Source: Myxococcota bacterium
GTDB taxonomy: Bacteria; Myxococcota_A; UBA9160; SMWR01
Direction: 5' to 3'
DNA: 64,000 nt
NCBI GenBank assembly: GCA_039030075.1
Contig: JBCCEW010000002.1
Span: forward strand, 310,001-374,000
Numbering within the stretch: position 1 is the stretch's first letter; every line of letters starts with the position of its first letter. A program made the translations under genes and the position numbers. Of this stretch, positions 53,606 through 62,673 are shown in pieces. The notes under the pieces are model-generated. The model ran no database searches, was not told the DNA's origin, and saw only the letters and a program-made list of their open reading frames with translations.

Positions 53606-54744
53606 GCGTGCCGGCTCCGCCACCGTGGGCTCCCGGTCTGCGCTTCTCGGTCGGCGTCGCTCCCGATGCGCAGCAGGATGCCGATCGCCGCCGCCGTACA
53701 CAGCAGCGAGTTGCTGCCGTGGGAGAGCAGGGGCAGCGTGAGGCCGGTCGTCGGCAGCAGGCCCATCACCACGGCGCCGTTGCAGAGTGCGGGCAGCACG
53801 ATCAGGCCGGTCGCCCCGGTGGCCAGCAGGCGCGCGAAGGGCGTCGTGGCATGACGCGCGATGCGCAGCCCGGCCCAGCAAAGCGCGGCGAACGCACCGA
53901 GCACGACGAGCACCCCGACGAGCCCGAGCTCCTCGGCGACCACCGAAAGGATGAAGTCGGTATGGGCTTCGGGCAGGTAGAAGAGCTTCTGGCGGCCGTC
54001 CCCGAGGCCGACGCCGAGGCTGCCACCACGCCCGAAGGCGACGAAAGACTGTACGAGCTGGAAGCCCTCGCTGTGCGCGGTCTGCCACGGGTCGAGGAAG
54101 CCGCGCACACGGGCCAGGGCGTAAGGGCGCGCCGCCACGTAAGCCCCGGCGCCGAGCAGGCCGAGCCCGGCGGGCAGGGCCAAGCGACGGAAGGGCAGCC
54201 CCGCGCCGAAGAGCAGCAGACCGACGACGGCGCACAGGATCACCGCGCTGCCAAAGTCGGGTTGCAGGAGCAAGAGCAGCACGGGGGGCGCGACGAGCAG
54301 CCCCACCCGCAACAGCAGTCCGTGGGTGTCGATCACGCGCGGAGTCGCCCGCGACAGCACCAGGGCGACGGCCAACACGGTGGCGAGTCGCGCGGGTTCG
54401 GCGGCCTGGAGTGCGACGGGAAGGCCCGGGATGGCGAGCCAGCGTCGCGCACCGTTCGCTTCGATTCCCATCACCAGCGTGGCCGCCAAGGCGATGCCGC
54501 CCGCGAGCCATGCCCACAGGGCGAAGCGTTCCCAGAACACGACCGGCAGGCGGCTCACCACGAACGCGACGCACAGCGCCCCGAGGACGCCCGCGGCGTG
54601 TCGCAACGCGAGCGGCGGGAAGGGCTCGCCCATCGCGAGCGCCGCGGTCGTGCTGTAGTTCATCACCACGCCGATCGCCGTCAGCGCGAGTGCACTCGTG
54701 ACCAACGCTCCGTCCCAACGCGAAGCGGCGGTGGCATCGTTCAC
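53602..54744 (-). CDS. ftsW: FtsW, SEDS-family septal peptidoglycan polymerase
   Basis: 380-aa integral membrane protein with about nine to ten hydrophobic helices. It polymerises lipid II with FtsI as partner. GLLLRVGLLVAPPVLLLLLQPDFGSAVILCAV, QLVQSFVAFGRGGSLGVGLGDGRQKLFYLPEAHTDFILSVVAEELG (including the conserved Asp) and MGLLPTTGLTLPLLSHGSNSLL are SEDS signatures; the last reads LSHGSN where many have ISYGGS. The GTG at 54744 overlaps the murD stop (GTGA). Confidence 0.95.
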   Translation of the reverse strand: MNDATAASRWDGALVTSALALTAIGVVMNYSTTAALAMGEPFPPLALRHAAGVLGALCVAFVVSRLPVVFWERFALWAWLAGGIALAATLVMGIEANGARRWLAIPGLPVALQAAEPARLATVLAVALVLSRATPRVIDTHGLLLRVGLLVAPPVLLLLLQPDFGSAVILCAVVGLLLFGAGLPFRRLALPAGLGLLGAGAYVAARPYALARVRGFLDPWQTAHSEGFQLVQSFVAFGRGGSLGVGLGDGRQKLFYLPEAHTDFILSVVAEELGLVGVLVVLGAFAALCWAGLRIARHATTPFARLLATGATGLIVLPALCNGAVVMGLLPTTGLTLPLLSHGSNSLLCTAAAIGILLRIGSDADREAQTGSPRWRSRHA

Positions 54745-56087
54745 CGGTCGTCCTCGACGGGGGGGAGGTCGCCGACGGCGGCCTGAAAGCGTCGGCCGCG
54801 GTCCTCAAAGTTCGCGAATTGGTCGTGACTTGAACACCCCGGAGCGAGCAAAACCCAGTCTCCGGGACGGGCGATCTGGGCGGCGCGCCGGACGGCGTCC
54901 TCGAGGCTCGGCTCGGCGTGGACGGGCAGGGCGTCCCCGAGGGCAGCGGCCAGGGCGGGCGCGGCCTCGCCAATCAACAGGGCGGCTCGCGCGGCCTGCG
55001 CGCCCGCCGCCAGCTCGGCGAGGTCGAGGCCCTTCGCGCGGCCGCCTCCGATCCAGATGACGGGCCCTCCGCAGCCCTCGAGCGCCCGCAGCGCGGCGCC
55101 GGGATTGGTCGCCTTGGAGTCGTCGACCCAGGTGACCCCTCCCCGGTGGGAGACGATCTGGTGGCGGTGGGGTAGGCCCTCGAAGCCCGCGAGGCCTCCG
55201 AGCGCCGGAGGCAGGTCGGCGCCGAGGGCGTGCACCGCGCCGATGGCGGCCAGGGCGTTCTCCCGGTTGTGACGGCCGGGCTGGCGCCAGTCGAAGGGGA
55301 GCCGGCGGGGCGCCGCGGCGCGTTCCTGGAGCAGCAGTTCGCCCGCGTCCAGCCCGAGGGTGGCGGCGAAGGCCTCCTCCGGCTGAGGGGCCCGGTCGGC
55401 GGCGAAGGCCAGGACCCGCCCGCGTGCCGCGGACACGAAGGCCGCGACGTGGGCGTCCTCCGCGTTCAGGACGGCCCAGTCCTCGTCGCGCTGGTTCGCC
55501 AGGATCCGCAGCTTCGCGTTGCGATAGGCCGCGAAGTCGCCGTGCCGGTCGAGGTGGTCGGGCGTGAGGTTGAGCACGACCGCCACCCGGGGGCGGAACG
55601 CCTGGGTCGTCTCGAGCTGGAAGGACGAGACCTCGAGGACGGCCACATCGAGGGCCTCGCCGACGAGGGACAGGGCGGGAATCCCGACGTTGCCGCCGAC
55701 GCCGACGCGCAGACCGGCAGCGCGCAGCAGCGCCGCGACCAGCAGGGTGGTCGTGGATTTTCCGTTGGTCCCCGTGACCGCCACGATCGGGACGGGCAGG
55801 GCGTCGGCCGCCCACTCGATGTCGCCGCGCACGTCGCGGGCCCGCCCGGCATAGCGCTCGGGCGGTACGCCGGGGCTCGGCACCACGCAGTCGAACTCGG
55901 CCGGGTCGGGGAACGCCGCACCGAGCCGGACCTCCACCTCGGGCGGCAGTTCGGCGGCCAGCCGAGCGTCCTCGCGCTCGTCGGCTGCCACCACCCGGGC
56001 GCCCCGCTCGGCGAAGAACAGCGCCGCGCTGCGACCGGTCGCACCCAGGCCGAGGACGAGGATCCGCGCTCCCGCGAGCGAGGGCAT
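54741..56087 (-). CDS. murD: UDP-N-acetylmuramoyl-L-alanine-D-glutamate ligase
   Basis: Adds D-Glu to the peptide stem. 448 aa. ILVLGLGATGRSAALFFAERGARVVAADERED is the N-domain, VAVTGTNGKSTTTLLVAALLRAAGLRVGVGGNVG the P-loop, VLEVSSFQLE and NLTPDHLDRHGDFAAYRNAK the metal/substrate motifs, and TWVDDSKATNPGAALRAL the C-domain signature. The ATG at 56087 shares one base with the mraY stop (TGATG). Confidence 0.97.
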   Translation of the reverse strand: MPSLAGARILVLGLGATGRSAALFFAERGARVVAADEREDARLAAELPPEVEVRLGAAFPDPAEFDCVVPSPGVPPERYAGRARDVRGDIEWAADALPVPIVAVTGTNGKSTTTLLVAALLRAAGLRVGVGGNVGIPALSLVGEALDVAVLEVSSFQLETTQAFRPRVAVVLNLTPDHLDRHGDFAAYRNAKLRILANQRDEDWAVLNAEDAHVAAFVSAARGRVLAFAADRAPQPEEAFAATLGLDAGELLLQERAAAPRRLPFDWRQPGRHNRENALAAIGAVHALGADLPPALGGLAGFEGLPHRHQIVSHRGGVTWVDDSKATNPGAALRALEGCGGPVIWIGGGRAKGLDLAELAAGAQAARAALLIGEAAPALAAALGDALPVHAEPSLEDAVRRAAQIARPGDWVLLAPGCSSHDQFANFEDRGRRFQAAVGDLPPVEDDR

Positions 56088-57160
56088 CAACGCAGCTTCA
56101 GGGACGACAGCGCCACCAGGCCGAGAATGGCCGACACGATCCAGAAGCGGACGACGATCTTCTGCTCGGCCCAGCCGAGCTTCTCGAAGTGGTGGTGAAT
56201 GGGTGTCATGAGGAACACCCTCTTCCCCGTCAGGCGGAACGAGGTGACCTGGATGATCACCGACACCGTCTCCATCACGAACACGCCGCCCACCACGGCG
56301 AGCAGGATCTCCTGGCGGATCAGGAGGGCGATCGTGCCCAGCGCGCCGCCCAGGGCCAGTGATCCGACGTCGCCCATGAACAGCTGGGCCGGCGGGGCGT
56401 TGAACCACAGGAAGCCGAGTCCGCCGCCGATCAAGGCGCCGCAGAAGATCGCGAGGTGTCCCGATCCGGGGACGTGCTTGATCGCCAGGTAGTCGGCGAT
56501 CACCGCGTGGCCGGCCGCATAGGCAAGGATCAAGAAGGTCCCGGCGGAGATCATCACCGGGCCGATCGCCAGCCCGTCGAGTCCGTCGGTGAGATTCACC
56601 GCATTGCTGGTGGCCACGATGATGAAGGTGGCGAGCGGGATGTAGAGCCAGCCGATGTGGGGCGTGAAGTTCTTGAAGAACGGCACCGAGAGCCGGGCGT
56701 CGAAGTTCGGGTCGGTGTAGATGGCGAGGGCCACGATCGAGGCCAGCAGCGTCTGCCAGAAGAGCTTCGCGCGCGCGGACACGCCGGCGCTGCTGCCCTC
56801 ACGCACCTTTGCGTAGTCGTCGATGAAGCCGAGGATCCCGTAGCCCAGGGTCAAGCCGACCAGGATCCAGACGGGTCGGCTGTCGAGATTCGACCAGAGC
56901 AGCACCGACACGAGCAGCGACAACAGGATCAGGAGGCCGCCCATCGTGGGCGTGCCCGCCTTCGACTGGTGGTCGGGGCCGATCTCCCGGATCGGCTGGC
57001 CGACGCGCAGCTTCGACAGGCGTCGGATCAGCGGCGGGCCGAAGGTGAAGGCCAGGAAGAGCGCCGTGAGCGTGGCCGCGCCGGTGCGGAACGTGATGTA
57101 GCGAAAGACGTTGAAGGCGCCGATCTCGCCCGCCAGCGGATAGAGCAGGTGGTAGAACAT
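56087..57160 (-). CDS. mraY: Phospho-N-acetylmuramoyl-pentapeptide transferase
   Basis: Integral membrane enzyme making lipid I from UDP-MurNAc-pentapeptide and undecaprenyl phosphate. 357 aa with about ten helices. DHQSKAGTPTMGGLLIL, GFIDDYAKV (metal Asp pair), NAVNLTDGLDGLAIGP and LMTPIHHHFEKLGWAEQKIVVRFWI are the family signatures. ATG at 57160 shares one base with the murF stop. The UppP product at 25 kb recycles its lipid carrier. Confidence 0.98.
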   Translation of the reverse strand: MFYHLLYPLAGEIGAFNVFRYITFRTGAATLTALFLAFTFGPPLIRRLSKLRVGQPIREIGPDHQSKAGTPTMGGLLILLSLLVSVLLWSNLDSRPVWILVGLTLGYGILGFIDDYAKVREGSSAGVSARAKLFWQTLLASIVALAIYTDPNFDARLSVPFFKNFTPHIGWLYIPLATFIIVATSNAVNLTDGLDGLAIGPVMISAGTFLILAYAAGHAVIADYLAIKHVPGSGHLAIFCGALIGGGLGFLWFNAPPAQLFMGDVGSLALGGALGTIALLIRQEILLAVVGGVFVMETVSVIIQVTSFRLTGKRVFLMTPIHHHFEKLGWAEQKIVVRFWIVSAILGLVALSSLKLR

Positions 57161-58566
57161 CAGTCCTCGCGCGCCTCGCCGAAGCCTTCGCGCAGATGTG
57201 CGACGACGCGCTCCATGCGCATCGCTCGCGATCCCTTCACCAAAACACGGTCCCCCGCTTCGAGGCCGGCCAGGGCCCGTTCGGCGACGTCTTCCCACTG
57301 CTCGGACGCGAAGGTCGCGGTCGCCGGAATCCCGGCGCGCTCGGCCGCAGCCGCCACGCGCTGGGCATTCGCGCCCACGGCGAACAAGCGATCGACGCCG
57401 AGCTTGCCGGCGAGCTCGCCGGCACCCTCGTGGGCGGCCACTTCGTGCTCGCCGAGCTCGCCCATGTCACCGAGGATCGCGATGCACTGGCCTTCGCCCG
57501 CGTCGCGGGTCAGCGTGCGCAGCGCCTCTTCCATCGACTGGGGGTTGGCGTTGTAGGTGTCGTTGATCAGGAGGCCTCCGCCGCGCAACAGGATGGGCTC
57601 GAGACGACCGGTCACCGGTCGATAGGCGGCCAGTCCGCGCGGCAGCTCCTGGAGCGCACAGCCCGCGGCGAGTGCCCCCGCCGCAGCCGCGAGCGCGTTG
57701 ATCACCGTGGTTTCTCCGAGCCCGGCCACCTGCACCGCCACGCTCCCCTCCGCCGTCGTCAGGCGGAAGTGGTAGCGACCCGAGGGATCACTGCGCTCGT
57801 CTTCCGCGCGCACATCGGCTTTCGGGGAGCGCCCGAAGCGAAGGACGCGCGCCGCGGTGCGCTCCGCCTGGGCGGAGACGCGCGGATCGTCCACGTTCAG
57901 GACCGCTGTGCCCGCGGTCGCCAGCGACGCCACCAGGTCGCCCTTCTCCAGAGCGATCTCTTCCTGACTGCCCAAGTGCTCGATGTGGGCCGTCCCGACG
58001 TTGGTGATCACGCCGACGTCGGCCCGTGCGATCTGCGCGAGCTGCGCGATCTCCCCCCGGTGGTTCATGCCGAGCTCCACGACGACGTGACGGTGCTCGG
58101 CTTCGCGCCGCAGCAGGGTCAGGGGCAGCCCGAAGTGGTTGTTCAAGTTGCCCTCGGTCTTCAGGCAGGGGCCCGTCGCGCCGAGGATCGCCGCGCACAT
58201 CTCCTTCGTCGTGGTCTTGCCGTTGCTGCCCGTGATCGCGACCAGCGGACCGCGGTGCCGTTCTCGATGCCCCTTGGCGAGCGCCCCCAACGCGGCAGTC
58301 GTGTCGGCGACGGCGATCTCCGCGCCCGGCGCCGTGCCTTCGGGGTGGGCCTCGTCGACGAGACAGCCCTGCACCCCGGCCCGCGCGACGTCGGCGAGGA
58401 AGTCGTGGCCGTCGAAACGGTCACCGCGGATCGCGACGAAGAGGGCCGCGTGTCCGACGTTGCGGCTATCGATCGTGACGCTCTCGAAGCGGGTGCCGGG
58501 CTCGCCGCGACGCAGGCGGCCTCCGGTCCAGCGCACCGCATCCTCGACGCGAAACACTTCGCTCAT
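57160..58566 (-). CDS. murF: UDP-N-acetylmuramoyl-tripeptide-D-alanyl-D-alanine ligase
   Basis: Adds D-Ala-D-Ala to complete the pentapeptide. 468 aa. FESVTIDSRNVGHAALFVAIRGDRFDGHDFLADVARAG is the N-domain, VAITGSNGKTTTKEMCAAILG the P-loop, TEGNLNNHFGLPLTLL and VELGMNHRGEIAQLAQIA the MurF-specific motifs, and LLINDTYNANPQSMEEAL the C-domain motif. No ddl gene is in the cluster, so D-Ala-D-Ala must come from elsewhere. ATG overlaps the murE stop. Confidence 0.97.
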   Translation of the reverse strand: MSEVFRVEDAVRWTGGRLRRGEPGTRFESVTIDSRNVGHAALFVAIRGDRFDGHDFLADVARAGVQGCLVDEAHPEGTAPGAEIAVADTTAALGALAKGHRERHRGPLVAITGSNGKTTTKEMCAAILGATGPCLKTEGNLNNHFGLPLTLLRREAEHRHVVVELGMNHRGEIAQLAQIARADVGVITNVGTAHIEHLGSQEEIALEKGDLVASLATAGTAVLNVDDPRVSAQAERTAARVLRFGRSPKADVRAEDERSDPSGRYHFRLTTAEGSVAVQVAGLGETTVINALAAAAGALAAGCALQELPRGLAAYRPVTGRLEPILLRGGGLLINDTYNANPQSMEEALRTLTRDAGEGQCIAILGDMGELGEHEVAAHEGAGELAGKLGVDRLFAVGANAQRVAAAAERAGIPATATFASEQWEDVAERALAGLEAGDRVLVKGSRAMRMERVVAHLREGFGEARED

Positions 58567-60110
58567 TCGGCCTCCGGCGCGGTGGGCTCGGCGAGCGCGC
58601 GCAGCGCCTCGTCGCGGTCGCTGAAGGGTAGTCGTTCGCGACCGATGATCTGGTAGTCCTCGTGACCCTTGCCCGCGATGGCGACCATGTCGTCCGGTCC
58701 AGCGATGGCGAGGGCCGCCCGGATCGCTTCGCGGCGATCGGCGATGCGCAAGTAGCCGCGCGTGTCGTCGAAGGCCGCGGCATCCACGCGGGGAAAGCCG
58801 ACCAGACCCGCCTCGACGTCATCGAGGATGCGCTCGGGGTCTTCGGTGCGCGGGTTGTCGCTCGTGGCGACCACCCGGTCCGCGTGCCGCGCCACCGCTT
58901 CGGCCATCAGCGGACGCTTCGCGCGGTCCCGGTCACCACCGCAGCCGAACACGGTGATCAGGCGTCCGCGGCAAAGCGGGCGCAACGTGGCGAGCAACTT
59001 GTCGACCGCGTCGGGCGTATGGGCGTAGTCGACGATCACCTGGGGGCCGGCGCTCGCGCCGACGCGCTCGATGCGACCGGGCACCTGGGGACACGCCGCG
59101 ACACCCTCGGCGATCGTGGCGAAGGGCAACTCCAGACCGACCCCGATCCCGACGGCGACGAGCAGGTTCTCGAGGTTGAAGTCGCCGAGCAGGGGGAGCT
59201 GGAGCTCGCCGCTGGCAGCCGGCGTCGCGACGGTCGCACGCGTACCCTCGAGGTCCACGTGGGCTTCGAGGAGACGGATCTCGGCGTCGCCGTCGCCTTC
59301 GCGCGAGACGCGCAGCACCCGCGCACCGCGCTCCCGGGCGGCCGCGACGAACGCCGCTCCGCTCGGGTCGTCGATGTTGACGATTGCGACGCCGTCCGGG
59401 CGCAGGTGCTCCCGCATCAGCAGGAGCTTCGCCTCCCGGTAGCGATCCATGTCGCCATGGTGGTCGAGGTGGTCCTGGGTGAGGTTCGTGAACGCCGCCA
59501 CAGCGAAGCCGCAGCCATCGACGCGGCCGCAGTCGAGGCCGTGGGACGACACTTCCATCACCGCGGTCTCGACGTGCTGGGTGCACATGTTCCGCAGCAG
59601 TCGCTGGAGGTCGAGGCTCTCGGGCGTGGTGTTGACAGCCCGCTGCCGTTCGCTGCCGAACCGCACCTCGACCGTGCCGATCAGGCCGGCGCGACGTCCC
59701 GCCGCAGCGAGCAGGGATTCGACGAGGTAGGTCGTCGACGTCTTGCCGTTCGTGCCCGTGACGCCGATGAGCGAGAGTTCCTCGCTCGGGCGACCGAAGA
59801 AGTGGGCGGCGATGGGCGCCAGCGCGCGGCGGGAGTCCGGTACCTCGACGATGGCCGCGTCCTTCACCTCGAAGCCCGCGGGCAACGACTCCACGATCAG
59901 CGCGCTCGCCCCGAGACGCTGGGCGGCGGCGAGGTAGTCGTGACCGTCGACCTCGGCCCCGCGCAGGGCGAAGAACGCATCGCCCGGGCTGACGTCGCGC
60001 GAGTCGTAGGTGAGTCCGCGGATGATCGGGTCCGCGCCGGCGGCGCCGGGGCGCTGGCTCCGAGGCGCATTCGGGGCGGGCAGGGCACCGAGCAGCTCGC
60101 CGAGTCTCAT
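58563..60110 (-). CDS. murE: UDP-MurNAc-L-Ala-D-Glu:meso-diaminopimelate ligase
   Basis: Adds the third stem residue. 515 aa. RGLTYDSRDVSPGDAFFALRGAEVDGHDYLAAAQRLGA is the N-domain, IGVTGTNGKTSTTYLVESLLAAAGRRAGLIGTV the P-loop and EVSSHGLDCGRVDGCGFAVAAFTNLTQDHLDHHGDMDRYREAK the substrate motif. TSDNPRTEDPERILDD contains DNPR, the signature of meso-diaminopimelate (rather than lysine) specificity. ATG overlaps the ftsI stop (ATGA). Confidence 0.97.
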   Translation of the reverse strand: MRLGELLGALPAPNAPRSQRPGAAGADPIIRGLTYDSRDVSPGDAFFALRGAEVDGHDYLAAAQRLGASALIVESLPAGFEVKDAAIVEVPDSRRALAPIAAHFFGRPSEELSLIGVTGTNGKTSTTYLVESLLAAAGRRAGLIGTVEVRFGSERQRAVNTTPESLDLQRLLRNMCTQHVETAVMEVSSHGLDCGRVDGCGFAVAAFTNLTQDHLDHHGDMDRYREAKLLLMREHLRPDGVAIVNIDDPSGAAFVAAARERGARVLRVSREGDGDAEIRLLEAHVDLEGTRATVATPAASGELQLPLLGDFNLENLLVAVGIGVGLELPFATIAEGVAACPQVPGRIERVGASAGPQVIVDYAHTPDAVDKLLATLRPLCRGRLITVFGCGGDRDRAKRPLMAEAVARHADRVVATSDNPRTEDPERILDDVEAGLVGFPRVDAAAFDDTRGYLRIADRREAIRAALAIAGPDDMVAIAGKGHEDYQIIGRERLPFSDRDEALRALAEPTAPEAE

Positions 60111-62326
60111 CCGCTCTCTTCCCTCGGTTCGCTCGTCGCGTTGCCGCGGTCGGCCGCAGAGGCCGGGCGGAACTCGATCCGCACCACATCGCTGCCGGCG
60201 ACGACCACGCTTCCTGGCGGCGGATCCTGATGGACGGCGACACCGTCACCCTGCAGCTTGACGGATAGGCCGTTCGCAGCCGTGACCTGCATCACCTCGG
60301 TGCGCGAGAGACCGACGAAGTCGGGCAACAGCACCCGGTCGCGGAACGCTTCCACCGGCACCGCCGGAACGGCGGCCACGGTGACGGGCGCCGGCGGTTC
60401 GGGCTCGGTCGGGGCCGGCGCGGCCGCGGGTCGCGGCGGGTCCACCGTCGGGGGCGGCGCGGAGACTGCCGCGGTCAGCGCTTCGGGCGCGCGTTCCGCC
60501 GAAGCGGGGACGTGCTCGGTCGCGCTCGCTGCCCGGGCGAGCGCGGCGGCGTCGGCTTCGGGCGTGTCGGCTGCGTCGTCGACCGCCGGAGGCGCGTTGG
60601 CCTCCACGGTCTTCGACGCGACGACGACGGGCGGTGCGTCCGACACGTGGATTCCGTGCTGGGCCAATTGGCTCGGCGCCACGGCGGCGAAGAGCGGCGC
60701 CGCGGCGACGCCGCCGCTGTGGAGCGGCCGCTTCGGCTCGTCGAGCTGGGTGACGATCACGACGCGCGGCGCATCGACGGGCGCGATCCCGACGAACCAG
60801 GCGCGGAACGCGTCCTGGGAGTAGCGCAGCGCGACGGCGTCCCACTTCTGTGCCGTGCCGGTCTTCCCCGCGGTGCGGATGCCGGGGAGGGCGGCACGCC
60901 TTCCCGTACCGTCGGAGCCCGTGACGGTTTCCAGCATTCCCAGGACCCGCGCCGCCACTTCGGGACGCAGCACCTGGCGCACGACTTCGGGACGCGTCGG
61001 CTGCCAGGACCCACCGGCGACGCGGCGCGCCGTGACCAGGCGCGGGCGCAGCAGACGCCCCCCATTCGCGAGGACCGAGGTGGCGACGGCCAGCTGCAGC
61101 GGTGTCACCGAGACGCCCTGGCCGAACGCGATCGTCGCATGATCCACGGGCTTCCAGTCCCGCCAAGGCCGCAGCACACCCGCCGACTCGTCCGGGAACA
61201 GGCTGCCGGTCTTCTGGCCGAAGCCGAAGTCGCGCAGCATCTCGAAGTGGGGCTTGCGGCCGAGGGCCTGGGCGATCTTCACGGCGCCGACGTTGCTCGA
61301 GACGCGCAGTACGCTGGCCGGATCGAGCGGGCCGAAGTCGCGGGCGTCGCGGATGATCTTCCCCGGCAGGGCCAGTTCGCCGGACTCGGTGTCGATCGCT
61401 TCGTCCGGGTCGATCGCGTCGCGCTCCAGGGCCGCCGCGACGAGGAAGGCCTTCATCGCCGAGCCCGGTTCGACCGCGTCGAGCAGGGCAGCGGAGCGGG
61501 TCGCGCGGAACTTCGTGTGTCGGAAGTCGTTCGGGTCGAAGGTGGGCCACTCGGCGAGGCTCAGGATCTCCCCGGTGTGCGGGTCCATCGCCAGGACGAG
61601 TCCGCCCCGCGCGCCCGTGGTTTCACAGGCTTCGCGCAGGGCGCGCTGGGCTTCCGCCTGGAGCGTCGCGTCGATCGAGAGCGCGATGTCCCCTCCTGCC
61701 GTGCCCCAGGTGGCCCCGCCACTCTGCACGAGCAGCTGTCCGCTGCCGTCGCGCTCGACCGGCAGGCGCCGGGTCGTGCCGCGCAGCCAGTCGTCTTCCT
61801 GCTGTTCGATCCCGCGCACGCCGTCGCCGTCGATGTTCGCGAAGCCCACCAGGCGCGAGGCCAGGCCCTTGTGCGGGTAGATGCGGCGCGGTTCGGTGAT
61901 CAGGCCGACGCCGTCGAGGTCGGCCGCCTCGATCGCTCTGGCCTTCGCATCCGTGGTCCAGCGCGCGACGAAACGAAACCCGCCGCGGTTCTCGATGTGG
62001 GCCAGGACATCGGCGCGGTCGGTCCCGAATTCGCGCGAGAGCAGCCGCGCGACCCCGACGGCGTCGGTCACGTCGCGGCCGACCACGTACACCGAAGGGG
62101 CGTCGATGGTGAGAGCGAGTCCGGCGCCGTGGCGATCGACGATGCGCCCGCGCTCGGGCGCCAGGGTCAGGGTGCGCAGGGTCTGGGCCTCGCCGCGCTC
62201 GGCGCCGCGCTGGTCGAAGACCGAGAGGTGGGCCGCGCGTACGCCGAGCACGGCGAACGCCAACACCAGGAGCGCGCGGGCGACCGCGAGGCGGCGGCCG
62301 CTGCGGCTCGCCAGGTCCGAGCTCAC
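60107..62326 (-). CDS. ftsI: Class B penicillin-binding protein FtsI with C-terminal PASTA domain
   Basis: Septal transpeptidase, 739 aa, longer than E. coli FtsI (588). One N-terminal membrane helix (VARALLVLAFAVLGVRAAHL), a dimerisation/pedestal domain (TLRTLTLAPERGRIVDRHGAGLALTI), then the transpeptidase domain: SxxK in EPGSAMKAFL near residue 290, SxN in RVSSNVGAVK and KTG in AGKTGTAQKW near 486. A Pro/Ala-rich linker of about 100 residues leads to one PASTA domain (VLLPDFVGLSRTEVMQVTAANGLSVKLQGDGVAVHQDPPPGSVVVAGSDVVRIEF). The GTG at 62326 overlaps the ftsL stop. Confidence 0.96.
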   Translation of the reverse strand: MSSDLASRSGRRLAVARALLVLAFAVLGVRAAHLSVFDQRGAERGEAQTLRTLTLAPERGRIVDRHGAGLALTIDAPSVYVVGRDVTDAVGVARLLSREFGTDRADVLAHIENRGGFRFVARWTTDAKARAIEAADLDGVGLITEPRRIYPHKGLASRLVGFANIDGDGVRGIEQQEDDWLRGTTRRLPVERDGSGQLLVQSGGATWGTAGGDIALSIDATLQAEAQRALREACETTGARGGLVLAMDPHTGEILSLAEWPTFDPNDFRHTKFRATRSAALLDAVEPGSAMKAFLVAAALERDAIDPDEAIDTESGELALPGKIIRDARDFGPLDPASVLRVSSNVGAVKIAQALGRKPHFEMLRDFGFGQKTGSLFPDESAGVLRPWRDWKPVDHATIAFGQGVSVTPLQLAVATSVLANGGRLLRPRLVTARRVAGGSWQPTRPEVVRQVLRPEVAARVLGMLETVTGSDGTGRRAALPGIRTAGKTGTAQKWDAVALRYSQDAFRAWFVGIAPVDAPRVVIVTQLDEPKRPLHSGGVAAAPLFAAVAPSQLAQHGIHVSDAPPVVVASKTVEANAPPAVDDAADTPEADAAALARAASATEHVPASAERAPEALTAAVSAPPPTVDPPRPAAAPAPTEPEPPAPVTVAAVPAVPVEAFRDRVLLPDFVGLSRTEVMQVTAANGLSVKLQGDGVAVHQDPPPGSVVVAGSDVVRIEFRPASAADRGNATSEPREESG

Positions 62327-62673
62327 GGATCTTCCCGGCGGGCGAGTTCCGGTCGCAGTTCGATCACCCGACCGCGTTCGAACCCACGCTCGCGCGCGAG
62401 TTCGGCGAGCCGGGTCGGATCGCGCAGGGCCTCGATCTCTGCGTGGTGCTGGCTGCGCCGCAGCAGCAGCTCCTGCTCTTCGCGCACGAGCTCACCGAGC
62501 GCATAGCGCGTGCGCAGCAGATCGATCCGCAGCGTCACCAGAGCCAGAGCGCAGACGAGTGCTGCGCAAAGCCACCAGCCCCAGGGTCGATCCCGCAGCT
62601 CGCTCCGCGCGATCCGCACGCGTTGGAAGTCGCGGCCGACGAGCTGGCGCGGTTCACTGCGGTAGCGGTTCAT
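62323..62673 (-). CDS. ftsL: Cell division protein FtsL
   Basis: Small bitopic divisome protein, 116 aa. Basic cytoplasmic tail, one membrane helix (WGWWLCAALVCALALVTLRIDLL), then a periplasmic leucine-zipper-like coiled coil (RYALGELVREEQELLLRRSQHHAEIEALRDPTRLAELARERGF). FtsL is poorly conserved; size, topology and position between rsmH and ftsI support the call. ATG overlaps the rsmH stop (ATGA), and its stop overlaps the ftsI GTG. Confidence 0.92.
   Translation of the reverse strand: MNRYRSEPRQLVGRDFQRVRIARSELRDRPWGWWLCAALVCALALVTLRIDLLRTRYALGELVREEQELLLRRSQHHAEIEALRDPTRLAELARERGFERGRVIELRPELARREDP

Noticed and set aside
60512-62506. 664-residue plus-strand frame opposite ftsI
   Set aside because: Antisense shadow of a gene with intact SxxK, SxN and KTG motifs.
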